Shown piece by piece: positions 13,823-22,468 of a DNA stretch of 64,000 nucleotides. Every line of letters starts with the position of its first letter. Within the stretch, counting starts at the first letter, position 1. The DNA is taken from assembly GCA_037013685.1 (NCBI GenBank), contig CM072919.1:53314116-53378115 (forward strand), in the 5' to 3' direction. The position numbers and the translations under genes are program-made. This DNA comes from Acridotheres tristis. Its lineage: Eukaryota; Chordata; Aves; Passeriformes; Sturnidae. The notes beneath the pieces are model-generated. The model did no database searches. It was not told the DNA's origin and saw only the letters and a program-made list of their open reading frames with translations.

Positions 13823-14440
13823 CGTACTGGTTTGAAAGCAAAACCAGTGAGAGACTTGAAGTCAGAAAAATTAATTAATAAGAAAAAAAAGAAAAAGAGA
13901 AAAAATAAAATACATGCAACAGTACAAAAGAAAATCACTGACAGTCAGAATACAACCTGACACCCTGTCAGGTTGTTGGTAGCAGTCCAGTTAAACAGTG
14001 GCTGCAGTCCTGCTGGATGACAGATGCTTCAGTTGAAGCAGTGCTCCTGTAGAAGGGTGCCGTTTTCCTCCGAAGGTCCAGTAATGATGTGGAAAGGTCC
14101 GATTTTCCTCTGGAATCCGATGGAAAAAGGCTGTTTGGTGTTCCAAATGTCAGTTTTTATCTAGGTAGGAAAGGCTTGGCTCCTCCTCCTGGCTGGAGCA
14201 TCTCCCAATGGGATGATGTAATTTTATCAGTTATGCAGTGGGCCCATTAACAGAAGATACCTTACTGGAGGAAGGATGGGTCATGGAAAAGATAAAGATG
14301 ACTGCCCCACCTGGTTTTAACAGATGGCCATTAGCAGAGGATATCTCCCACAGAGATAAGGTCCACTGCCCCACCTGGTTTCAGCACATGATGATAGAAT
14401 ACATACCTTTGGGTACATCTTTACATTATAACCTAGGACA
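13823..14440 (-). mobile_element. Solo LTR inserted in the CR1
   Basis: This 618-base block is shared with the block at 36532-37143. Common tracts include gatgatgtaattttatcag, a 'ccccacctggttt' tract and the 'ggtagcagtcc' region. It ends in ..AGGACA and starts with CGTACTGG, where the relative has TGTCTTAG, so the first base of the LTR terminus appears substituted. It is flanked by CATGG duplications. There is no internal retroviral sequence, so it is a solo LTR left by LTR-LTR recombination. Minus orientation is inferred by analogy with the neighbouring provirus, whose transcribed end also begins TGTCCTGGTTT in plus-strand reading. A local duplication of the 'gccccacctggttt' segment (about 14303 and 14371) makes this copy differ from its relative. 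Confidence 0.8.
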
Positions 14441-15268
14441 CATGGGTTGTACATTTCTTTCTTACTCCTCAGTTTGATGAGCAGATACTTGCTCAGCCAT
14501 GCCAATTTCCAGCCTGCCTTCCATGATTTCCTACACACTGGGATAAAGATCTCTTGTGCTCTAAGAGAGCTCTGATCACCCCCTCTGTTCGTAAGAAAAG
14601 ATACCTAGGGGACCTCTTCCACCAGTTTTTTCCAACAGTTGGAATTCCACTCTTGCAAAGTTCCGGGTCTTGATTTTGCTCCTTGCCTGGCCCAACCTCC
14701 TTGAGATCATGAATACAACCAGTGTGGTTGTTACAAGCGAGGCTGCCTCTGATCTTAACTTCTTTAATGTGCTCATCTACTGCATTGGTGAGTACCAGGT
14801 CCAGTAATACCTCGCCTCTGGTTAGTTTGTCTGATACCTGTACCAGGAAGTTGTCCCCTGCACTCTCCAGGAATCTCCTGGATTGCTTGCTGTGTTGATT
14901 TCCCAGCAGATGACCAGGTGGTTGAAGTCCTCCATCAGGATGAGAGCTTATGAACGTGATGCTTCCTGTATCTGAAGCAAAATGCCTTGTTGACAGGCTC
15001 CCTCTGATAAGACAACCTATAACAGACCCCTGTCACCAGGTGTACTTTGTTAGTCCTGTCCTTGATTTTCACCTACAGGGTGTCAGTCTGTTTATGGCTA
15101 TATGGCTGTTTATCAGAGGCAGCTGTTCACAATTTGACTCTTCCTTAACATTGAGCACACCTCCACCCCTCCTTCTCAGCCTGACTCTTCTGAAAAGCTT
15201 GTGGCCTTCAGCTTCTGTGCTCCAGTCATGTAACTCATGTCCCATATTTCTGTGATAGCAGTTAGGTC
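14441..15268 (-). mobile_element. Old CR1 LINE, middle part (ORF2 endonuclease region)
   Basis: This is the continuation of the CR1 ORF2 from 12150-13822, again on the minus strand, covering the endonuclease to linker region. The 14317-14538 frame enters from here (SKKEMYN) and rejoins the other side of the solo LTR. At the right edge the minus strand reads TAITEIWD, the endonuclease metal-binding segment with its conserved TE. It stops at the provirus insertion point. Stops and frameshifts are frequent. Confidence 0.8.
15264..15268. repeat. Target-site duplication AGGTC, left copy
   Basis: AGGTC sits directly outside the TGTCCTGG end of the provirus. The same five bases lie directly outside the CCAGGACA end at 21807-21811. 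A 5-bp duplication is consistent with class III (ERVL-like) or class I integration. It shows that both outer LTR ends belong to one insertion event. Confidence 0.85.
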
Positions 15269-15973
15269 TGTCCTGGTTTAGGGCAAATTTGGGAAAAAAC
15301 TTCCAAAGGCCTCCCCAGGAAGCAAACCCAAGTTTCCCTCCCCCGGTTGGTTCTGGAAGAAATTTCCTCAGAAGTGGAAAAAACCTGTTTATTCAGCAGG
15401 CAAAGCACAGCCCAGCACAAAAAAAAATGAACTATACCAAACAATAAAACCTCTCACTGCTCTGAAGAGATGACAAATTCAGAAAGTCTCTCTCCTGTGG
15501 TGGTAGCTTGGCTCAGTCTGTTCTCAGTCCCTCTGGCGCTGGAAAATGCCGCTGTGCAGGCCAGGCCCTGGTGGGCCACAGGTGCAAGCTCCTGGTGCTT
15601 CCCCCCCAGTCCCCAGTCCAGAGCAGGTTCAAATAGTTCCAGGAGAAAAAAAAAAAAGGGGGAAAAAATCCCAAAACTTTCCAGGGAACTTCTCTGCTTT
15701 AGTTAGTCAAAGCAAAGCTTCCACCCCTTATCCCATATTGTCGACTCATTACCAAAATGAATATATATATATTCTAACTCTGCACGCACATACCTTATGC
15801 ATACACATATATATGGTACACAACTGTGTACAGATAATAGCAGTAACACTCAGCAAACAGTGATACTTACATATGGCTCTCACCCAACAATCAGATCTCC
15901 CTGAGGTACACATCGTGTTGTTCCATCTTTCTGCATTATCTACCATGTACAACATGGTTCCTGAGCAAAGACA
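15269..15973 (-). repeat. 3' LTR of the provirus
   Basis: Positions 15269-15712 align by eye with 21166-21571 of the 5' LTR (shared tracts such as ggcctccccaggaagcaaac). Beyond 15712 the two LTRs no longer resemble each other. I place the inner end at 15973, where the minus strand reads TGTCTTTG, a plausible LTR start; this end is inferred. The poly(A) signal AATAAA is on the minus strand at 15388-15393. A TATATATAT tract at about 15765-15775 could serve as a promoter TATA. Compared with the 5' LTR it keeps a block of about 20 bases near 15520-15540 that the other has lost. Confidence 0.8.
15388..15393 (-). promoter_or_regulatory. Poly(A) signal of the 3' LTR
   Basis: AATAAA on the minus strand, about 120 bases before the outer LTR end. 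The same signal is present in the 5' LTR at 21289-21294. Confidence 0.6.
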
Positions 15974-16750
15974 ACCCCATGAATGGGTTTGTACTCGAAG
16001 CAGAATTGATCCAAACTGTCTTCCCTAACAAACCTCTGACATGCACCACTGGGACTTTGTCTCCATCTACGATATTCAGGGACTCAGACTGGGTAGGGCC
16101 TACTTGGTTGATAGAGCCTCAGGTGTTAACTAACCAGGTGGCCTTTGCTAGATGCTGCTCCCAATTTTTGAAAGATCCCCCATCCAATGCTTTCAAGGTG
16201 GTTTTTAACAGTCGATTGTACCCCTCCACTTTCCCTCTAGCTGGTGCATGGTAGGGGATATGGTACAGCAGCTCAATGCCATGTTCTCCAGCCCAGGTGT
16301 TTATAACGCTGTTCTTGCTGAAATGTGTCTCATTGTCTGACTCAATTCTCTCAGGGGTACCATGCCTCCAACGGACATGTTTTTCCAGGCCCAAGATGGT
16401 GTTCTGGGCAGTGGCATGAGGCAGAGGGTAGGTCTCCAGTCGTCCAGGGGTGGCTTCTACCATTGTGAGCACGTAGCACTTGCCTTGACATGTCTGGGAC
16501 AGTGTGATGTAGTCAATCTGCCAGGCCTCTACTTATATTTGGCCCATCTCCCCCTGTACTAGAGGGGCTTTGCCCGCTTGGCCTGTTTGATGGCAGCGCA
16601 CGTCTCACAGTCATGGATAACTTGAGAAATACTGTCCATGGTTAGATCCAACCCTTGGTCTCGTGCCCACTTATAGGTGGCACCTCTACCCTGATGACCT
16701 AAGGCATCATGGGCCCATAGTGCGAGGAAAACTCTCCCTTGTGCTGCCAA
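15974..16750 (-). pseudogene. Retroviral integrase remnant
   Basis: This is the C-terminal part of pol, which would splice viral DNA into the host chromosome. The zinc-binding HHCC domain is seen in the 16559-16750 frame (histidines in HDALGH, cysteines in CETC). The catalytic core follows with all three acidic residues present: Asp in WQID (codon at 16512-16514), Asp in ESDNE, and Glu in GKVEGYN, in the 16119-16472 frame. A short C-terminal domain (GDKVPVV..TVWIN) lies at about 15985-16060 and runs up to the LTR. An in-frame stop at 16533-16535 lies just before the core, and the zinc domain is in another frame from RNase H. It is therefore non-functional, although the triad is preserved. Confidence 0.85.
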
Positions 16751-17370
16751 TCTAAATCTATCTTTGACACCTCTATCTGTGCAGCCTCATCTACCTGCTC
16801 ACTGTGTAGGTGTTCTTCGTTAGCCTGACTCTTAGGGACATGGGCGTCTACACAGTGGACTTTCACAGGTAGTCTCCCTACCCTGGCAGCGATATCTTTC
16901 CACTCTTCAGCAGCCCAGATTGGTTTCCCTCTAAGCTGCCAATTAGCCTCTTTCCACCTTTCCAGCCAACCCCACAGAGCATTGGCTATCATCCATGAAT
17001 CAGTGTAGAGGTAGGGCTTTGGCCACTTCTCTCTCTCAGCAATGTCCAGGGCCAGCTGAACAGCTTTGAGTTCAGCAGGTTGGCTTGATCTACCTTCTCC
17101 TTCAGTGGCCTCTGCAACCTGTTGTGTGGGGCTCCATACGGCTGCTTTCCACACCTGGTTCATCCCCACGATGCGGCAGGAACCATCAGTGAAAAGAGCA
17201 TAGCGTGTTTCATCTGCTGGCAGTTGGTTATACGGTGGGACTTCTTTGGCCCAGGTCACTTGTTGCTGTTCCTGTTCATTGGCAAGACCAAAGTTTTCAC
17301 CTTCCAGCCAGTTGGTAATTATCTCCAAAATCCCAGGATGATTCGGGTTTCCAATATGGGCGCATTGCAT
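16699..17370 (-). pseudogene. Retroviral RNase H remnant
   Basis: A 223-codon open stretch holds an RNase H domain, which would degrade the RNA strand of the RNA-DNA hybrid during reverse transcription. Acidic motifs are visible in order: LFTDGSC at about residue 60, ELKAVQLAL (Glu) at about 100, and LYTDSWM at about 121. VDAHVPKS near residue 173 supplies the final conserved region. The domain itself is intact for its length. It is separated from RT upstream and from integrase downstream by frameshifts. Confidence 0.85.
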
Positions 17371-17538
17371 GATGAGGGCAATCTACTTGCTCCATGTGGC
17401 ATTGGTGGCGTGATGGCTGGAGGGAACTTTTGGTTTGAACATCCACCCCAGCACTGGTAATCGGGGTGCCAGGAGGAGTTGTACTTCCATACCAATCACC
17501 TCCAAAGTGGCTTGGACTCCTTCATAGGCTGCTAAAAT

Positions 17539-18748
17539 TTATTTCATTGTTGGGGTATAGTTGGCTTCAGACTCTCTGTAGCCCCGACTCCAAGATCCTA
17601 GTGGTCGGCCTTGAGTCTCACCAGGCACCTTCTGCCAAAGGCTCCAGGACAGACCATGGTTCCCGGCTGCAGAGTAGAGCACGTTCTTCACATCTGGTTC
17701 CGTCCTGATTGGGCCAAGGGCTACTGCATGAGCAATCTCCTGCTTGATCTGGGCAAAGGCTTGCTGCTGCTCAGGGCCCCAGTGGAAATCATTCTTCTTG
17801 CGGGTGACCAGGTAAAGAGGGCTCACAATCTGGCTGTACTCAGGAATGTGCATTCTCCAACAGCCTGTGGCGCCTAGGAAAGCTTGTGTTTCCTTCTTGC
17901 TGGTCGGTGGAGACATTGCAGTGATCTTATTGATGACATTGGTTGGAATCTAACACCATCCATCTTGCCACTTTATTCCCAGGAACTGGATCTCACAAGC
18001 TGGTCCCTTGACTTTGCTTTTCTTGATGGCAAAACTAGCTTCCAGGAGAACCTGCATGATTTTCTCTCTTGAACACTTCTGCTGCTGTGTTCCCCCACAC
18101 AATGATATCATAAATGTATTGCAGGTGTTCTGGAGCTTCACCCTTTTCCAGTGTAGCCTGGATGAGTCCATGACAGATGGTGGGACTGTGTTTCCACCCC
18201 TGGGGCAGGTGGTTCTAGGTGTACTGCACACCCTTCCATGTGAAAGCAAACTGAGGCCTGCACTCTGCTGCCAGAGGAATGGAGAAGAATGCATTGGCGA
18301 TGTCAATGGTGGCGTACCACTTGGCTGCCTTGGACTCCAGCTCGTACTGCAGTTCCAGCATGTCTGGCACAGCAGCGCTCAGCGGTGGAGTCATTTCATT
18401 CAATGCACGATAGTCCACTGTCAGTCTCCATTCTCCTTCAGATTTACGCACAGGCCAGATGGGGCTGTTGAAGGGTGAGTGGGTTTTGCTGACCACCCCT
18501 TGGCTCTCCAGCTCACGGATCATCTTGTGTATGGGGATCACGGCATCTCGATTCGTCCGGTACTGCCGGCGGTGCACTGTCGAGGTAGCAATTGGCACCT
18601 GTTGCTCTTCCACCCTGAGGAGTCCCACTGCAGATGGGTTTTCTGATAGCCCAGGCAAGGTGTTCAACTGCTTAATGCCCTCTGCTGCCACAACAGCTAT
18701 TCGAAAAGCCCACCTGAGTGAGTCCCTTTGGGTCTTTGAAATACCCAC
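17539..18748 (-). pseudogene. Retroviral reverse transcriptase remnant
   Basis: RT would copy the viral RNA into DNA. Fingers and palm are in the 18215-18748 frame: WPVRKSEGEWRLTVDYRALN, then the first catalytic Asp in YATIDIANAF. A TAG stop at 18215-18217 interrupts it. Beyond the stop the same frame reads LPQGW, then the active-site box at 18107-18118, which reads YIYD. The first of the two adjacent catalytic aspartates (codon 18110-18112) is therefore a tyrosine. The thumb/connection part is in the 17539-17916 frame (TQAFLGATGCWR). A frameshift separates RT from protease near 18750. It is inactive. Confidence 0.9.
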
Positions 18749-18752
18749 TTCA

Positions 18753-18990
18753 GAGGAAGTCTATGCCCAAAATATGTGGGGCCTCTAGGCCAGTCACAAT
18801 AAGGTGTTTCTTCCATCCATTTCCAGTTAGGCTCGCCTCAGCTTCCACCAAAGTAAAATCCTGAGGTGCTCCTGTCATGCCAGCAATAGCAACAGATTCT
18901 GCCCCCACATACCTCCATGGAATTAATGTGCACTGCTAACCAGTGTCGATCAAGGCCTCATATTTTTGTGGTTCAGATGTGCCAGGCCAA
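18753..18990 (-). pseudogene. Retroviral aspartic protease remnant
   Basis: The minus strand encodes a short retropepsin-like domain. The active-site triad DTG is at 18939-18947 in the context ALIDTG. It is followed immediately by a TAG stop at 18936-18938, and then open sequence to a C-terminal HILGIDFL motif and a second stop at 18750-18752. In the family this enzyme cleaves the Gag-Pol polyprotein. The catalytic triplet is retained but the domain is truncated right after it. Confidence 0.75.
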
Positions 18991-19019
18991 CGAATCCACA
19001 CAGTCCAAAACATAAGTTT

Positions 19020-20088
19020 TCCCCATCCTCTACCTGGCTAGAGTCAGGGCCCCCCTAAGCCTGGTTATCTTTCTTTCCCTGGGCTTATGTCTTGGAGGTT
19101 CCTTCAAGGAGATTGGACACATCATCATCATCATCATACCTGGCATTTCAGCTACGGGCAACTGGAGCTGCTCTCCTTTTGGTGGAGCTCCCTCTCTGAG
19201 TCTTGCCTTCCTTCAATTCACACATCCATTGGGCCAGAGCAGCAGTAGATTTTCTATCCCATCTGCTCATGTTTTCTCCACAATCACACAGGAAGAACCA
19301 CAGCTCAGCTCGTGGGGTGTACCTTCTCTCCCTATCAGGGGAATATCTGCATTACGTACCAGAACCTCTGATCTGTACAGCTGAGATTCAGAGAAGGTCC
19401 TCTTTAATCTCCTCCCTTAATTTCTTGTGATTCTCTTGTATCTTATCTTCTAATTTCTGCAGACGAGTTTCCACAGCTGCAATTCTGGCATGTGTTGGGC
19501 CATGCATGGCATCTGCATGTGCTCGGAGCTTCTTCGCCATATCTCCCTGTCATCCCGCTTCATTATTGCTAAAGCAGAAGCATACTCTTGTGGCCCAAGC
19601 CATACAAGTTTTCGCCACATCACAGATGTACATGGTACTAAATCGGGATTCTTAGTTGTTAGGTCATCTGAGATGACAATCTCTGCCACTGCCATTTCTC
19701 TCAAGCATTGAATCCCTTGTTCTATGGTCTTCCATTGGGTTTGCTGCCTATAGAGATCGTTTGCACATAAATATCTTTGTGCCACACTTCCCAGGACCCA
19801 TTCCCAGAGACTCTGAGGATTAGCCCCCCTCATAATTCCTTGGTCGATGACAGGATCATGTGACACGGATCCCAAATGCCTGGCTTCAGTACCATCCAGA
19901 ATTGTAGCCTCGCCTGCAGTTTCCCAAAGACAGACTAGCCAACTAATTATAGATTCATCAGATCATCAGGTATAATCCTTTCGTAGGCCACCCAGGTCTT
20001 TCAGGGGTAAGGACTCAATAGCCCTCTCAGGGAAAGGGACTTCAGATCTTGTGTCAGTTGCTGTGATTTCTGATTTTTTATAAGGAGC
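19020..20088 (-). pseudogene. gag remnant, capsid and downstream region
   Basis: The reading frame continues past a single TGA (20089-20091) into further gag-like sequence (PFPERAIESLPLKDLGG). Two stops near 19968-19974 follow, then a 141-codon stretch at 19450-19875. That stretch contains WEWVLGSVAQRYL and ASALAIMKRDDR, which I read as capsid from position and helical character. A charged region at about 19110-19330 follows, including five aspartates from an ATG/GAT run at 19118-19136. I see no clear CCHC zinc knuckle. Capsid assignment is positional inference and not a motif match. Confidence 0.6.
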
Positions 20089-21144
20089 TCACTTTGAGGG
20101 TCCTTCCCTTCGATCATCGTCATCCACTGGCCAATCAGTTTTGCTGGTGTGCTTCCTTCCCGCAGCAACTGCCAGAGGCTTAGGCACACTGTCTGTTTTT
20201 GCTGCTGGCTTAGGCTCGCTGTCTGGTTTAACTACAACCCGAGTAGCTGGGGTGTTGGCTGCAGCCTGAGTGACTGGGGTATTGGCTGATTTATCTCCCT
20301 GCCCCCCTGCCTCTCTCTGCTGCTCTACGGTATCTAGCAGCGTGTGATAAGCATATGCCAGGACCCAGCTTACTGCAATGATCTTTTTCTCCTTAGTATC
20401 ATCATGGCACCTTTCTTTCAGGTATTTCCCCACCTCAGCTGGGTTCTGAATTTGGTCACACGGAAAGTCCCAGACTACAGGGTCAGAAAATTCCTTCAAG
20501 ATTTGGCCCATATCCTCCCATTCTCCACGCCACTCAGAATTTCCCACGCCCAGGTCTACTCCTGGGTCAGGGGTCTCATCAGCCCCTCTAGAAATCTTAG
20601 CCCTCATTCTAGAGAAGCTGTAGACTGTATAGAGGAAGCTTACCAGATTAAATACCAAGAAGGTGGTCTCTTTAACATTCAGGAGAAACTGAACATTCTC
20701 CAAAAGTGATGTAACAGATTCAAAGGAGAAGGAAAGGAAAGGCTGAAAAGCCTCATCCCCTGCTCCTCCTCTAACAAACTGGGTGCATAACCATAACCAT
20801 GGTGCATATATACCTTGAACAGACTCCAATACCTTTATAAACGTCATATAAATCATTATCAGCAAACCTAGCACAATAGCTATTCTAATCCATGCCCCCT
20901 TACTGAAGAAACTTCGTGTTAGGGACACTACTGGAGCTAGTTCTGGGTAAGAAAATAAACCTAGGGACCATAAAGGCATTACAACCTCAGAAAAACCTGG
21001 GGAACAGAGACACATGAAGGCCTCCACCCCAAGGGACATTGTGAATTCAAACAACATGGTTACAGATTGCTTTGTCCCAATACGGAGTAAATTCAGCCAA
21101 AATGCAATCAGTACAGGTTTTTTCCGCTTTCTCAAGCCACGCAT
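20089..21144 (-). CDS. Gag-position ORF with N-terminal membrane-like segments
   Basis: A 351-codon frame occupies the gag position directly after the 5' LTR. The first half is hydrophobic. The strongest membrane-like segments are at about residues 91-111 (IRIAIVLGLLIMIYMTFIKV) and 162-182 (TTFLVFNLVSFLYTVYSF), with two weaker ones near 30-70. The second half is polar: a helical region (about 200-270), then a Pro/Ala/Thr/Lys-rich linker (about 280-330) and an acidic-basic end (DDDDRREG). A hydrophobic multi-segment N-terminus is unusual for a retroviral Gag. The ATG at 21142-21144 falls within the putative primer-binding site, so the true start may be downstream. Function is unknown; a membrane-targeting matrix extension is one possibility. 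Confidence 0.5.
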   Translation of the reverse strand: MRGLRKRKKPVLIAFWLNLLRIGTKQSVTMLFEFTMSLGVEAFMCLCSPGFSEVVMPLWSLGLFSYPELAPVVSLTRSFFSKGAWIRIAIVLGLLIMIYMTFIKVLESVQGIYAPWLWLCTQFVRGGAGDEAFQPFLSFSFESVTSLLENVQFLLNVKETTFLVFNLVSFLYTVYSFSRMRAKISRGADETPDPGVDLGVGNSEWRGEWEDMGQILKEFSDPVVWDFPCDQIQNPAEVGKYLKERCHDDTKEKKIIAVSWVLAYAYHTLLDTVEQQREAGGQGDKSANTPVTQAAANTPATRVVVKPDSEPKPAAKTDSVPKPLAVAAGRKHTSKTDWPVDDDDRREGPSK

Positions 21145-21153
21145 TGAGTGCCA
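21136..21153 (-). promoter_or_regulatory. Putative primer-binding site
   Basis: The minus strand reads TGGCACTCAATGCGTGGC. It starts with the TGG that pairs with the CCA end of a tRNA and lies 12 bases inside the 5' LTR, a larger gap than usual. It is degraded or unusual enough that I cannot name the tRNA. An ATG lies inside it. Confidence 0.35.
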
Positions 21154-21165
21154 AAAATGTGTATT

Positions 21166-21806
21166 TATCCTGGTTTAGGGCAAATTTGGGAGAAAACCTC
21201 CAAAGGCCTCCCCAGGAAGCAAACCCAAGTTTCCCTCCCCCAGCTGGTTCGGGAAGAAATTTCCTCAGAGAGGAATGGAAAAAAACTGTTTATTCAACAG
21301 GCAAAGCACAGCCCAGCACAAAAAAAATGAACTATACCAAACAATAAAACCTCTCACTGCTCTGAAGAGATGACAAATTCAGAAAGTCTCTCTCCTGTGT
21401 GTGGTAGCTCGGCTCAGTCTGGAAAATGCCGCTGTGCAGGCCAGGCTGCGGTGGCCGCAGGTGCGAGCTCCTGGTGCTCCCCCGGGCCCCCAGTCAAGAG
21501 CAGGTTCACATAATTCCAGGGAAAAGGAAAAAAAGGCTTTCGGGGGAACTTCTCTGCTTCAGTTAGTCAAAAACTAACTAAAACAGAGGAGAGCTCTCTC
21601 CGCTGTCCACCACAGTGACACAGTCCAGGAGGACGAGAGGATGGAACTCCCATCTGTGTGTTTTGAAAACAACCACCTCAGACATTCCACCGCTTCTCCT
21701 CCCTCCTCCTTCACTACCAAATCCAGCCTTACAGGTACAGAATTTATTCCTGGGCTAAACAGACAAATGGGGATACAATTCAACGTGACAAAGTCACCCC
21801 AGGACA
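21166..21806 (-). repeat. 5' LTR of the provirus
   Basis: This 641-base LTR ends at the outer side in CCAGGACA and at the inner side in TATCCTGG, where the partner LTR has TGTCCTGG, so the terminal TG has become TA. The inner 405 bases match the 3' LTR. The outer 235 bases (21572-21806) do not. The poly(A) signal AATAAA is on the minus strand at 21289-21294. No convincing TATA box was seen at the expected distance. Confidence 0.85.
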
Positions 21807-21811
21807 AGGTC
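21807..21811. repeat. Target-site duplication AGGTC, right copy
   Basis: It matches 15264-15268 exactly and abuts the CCAGGACA terminus of the 5' LTR. The CR1 resumes immediately beyond. Confidence 0.85.
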
Positions 21812-22100
21812 AAAATTTTCTAATTGCACCATGGTTTCCAACTCTGGCTTGTTACCTGTGCTGCATGAATTGGTGTAGGAGCACTACAGCTGGGCTCTCC
21901 ACCTCTTCATGTTCTGGGAAGAGCCGTCTAATTCCTTTGGGATGATTTACAGGTATTACCCTGCTGTTGCCTACAGTGCTGTTGTTCCCAGTTCCTTTCT
22001 GATAAGCCAGCAGAGCATCCTCTTTCTCTGGTAAATGTAGTTTAAAGTTCTTCTAGTATGTCTTGTCAGCTTGCTCCCCAGGGTAAGGGTCTGAGCGCTT
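21807..22100 (-). mobile_element. Old CR1 LINE, 5' part (start of ORF2 endonuclease)
   Basis: The minus strand reads NKPELETMVQLENFD up to the provirus junction and continues on the far side as LTAITEIWD in the same frame. This fixes the insertion point within the endonuclease. The reading before that contains CSYTNSCS, the beginning of the CR1 endonuclease domain. Sequence up to about 22100 may be the region before ORF2. The left end of homology is uncertain. Confidence 0.75.
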
Positions 22101-22468
22101 CAGTACCAAGGCTTGCTTAAGCACAGCACAGAGATGTAGTAGTGTTTATAAAATGTATTTTTAATTCTGCAGAACCCTGAAGGCCAGAGCATGAAAAACC
22201 ATCTGGAAATAAAAGAAAGGAAGGAATATTGTGCTGAGTCTAATAAGGCTCATGCTTTTTTTGTGAGAAAGCTGTTGAATGCATGATCGTGTACACAACA
22301 ACAATGCCTAAATAAGCAAGTAAGGTGAGCTTCTTAATAATGACAATCAAGGTCAACATTTTTAAAAGTGCAGACTACTAATTACAGAAATGGGGGACCT
22401 AATCTTGCAATCTTTCCCACAGGGAGAGTTTTCTGGCTAAACTAACAATGCTCACCAGAGTAAATATC
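22101..22468. other. Unassigned spacer
   Basis: About 370 bases between two CR1 copies. It could be the 5' remainder of the older CR1 or unique DNA. No gene or repeat is recognised. Confidence 0.5.

Larger units (their letters stand above)
15269..21806 (-). mobile_element. Endogenous retrovirus, two-LTR provirus, ERVL-like, defective
   Basis: This is a 6.5-kb provirus on the minus strand. The order from high to low coordinates is 5' LTR, putative primer-binding site, gag region, protease, RT, RNase H, integrase, 3' LTR. Outer ends form the inverted pair TGTCCTGG / CCAGGACA inside an AGGTC duplication. The pol type and the lack of an env between integrase and the 3' LTR suggest an ERVL-like (class III) family; this is inference from domain order and motif style. 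Coding capacity is destroyed by in-frame stops (for example 18936-18938, 18215-18217, 16533-16535), frameshifts, and a replaced catalytic aspartate in RT. The insertion lies within the endonuclease-coding part of an older CR1. Confidence 0.9.

Noticed and set aside
16362..18788. Many plus-strand open frames of 60-156 codons within the provirus
   Set aside because: They are antisense shadows of pol; RT, RNase H and integrase motifs are only on the minus strand.
19118..19136. Short cat/atg trinucleotide run as a microsatellite
   Set aside because: It encodes the acidic stretch of the gag remnant and is too short to list separately.
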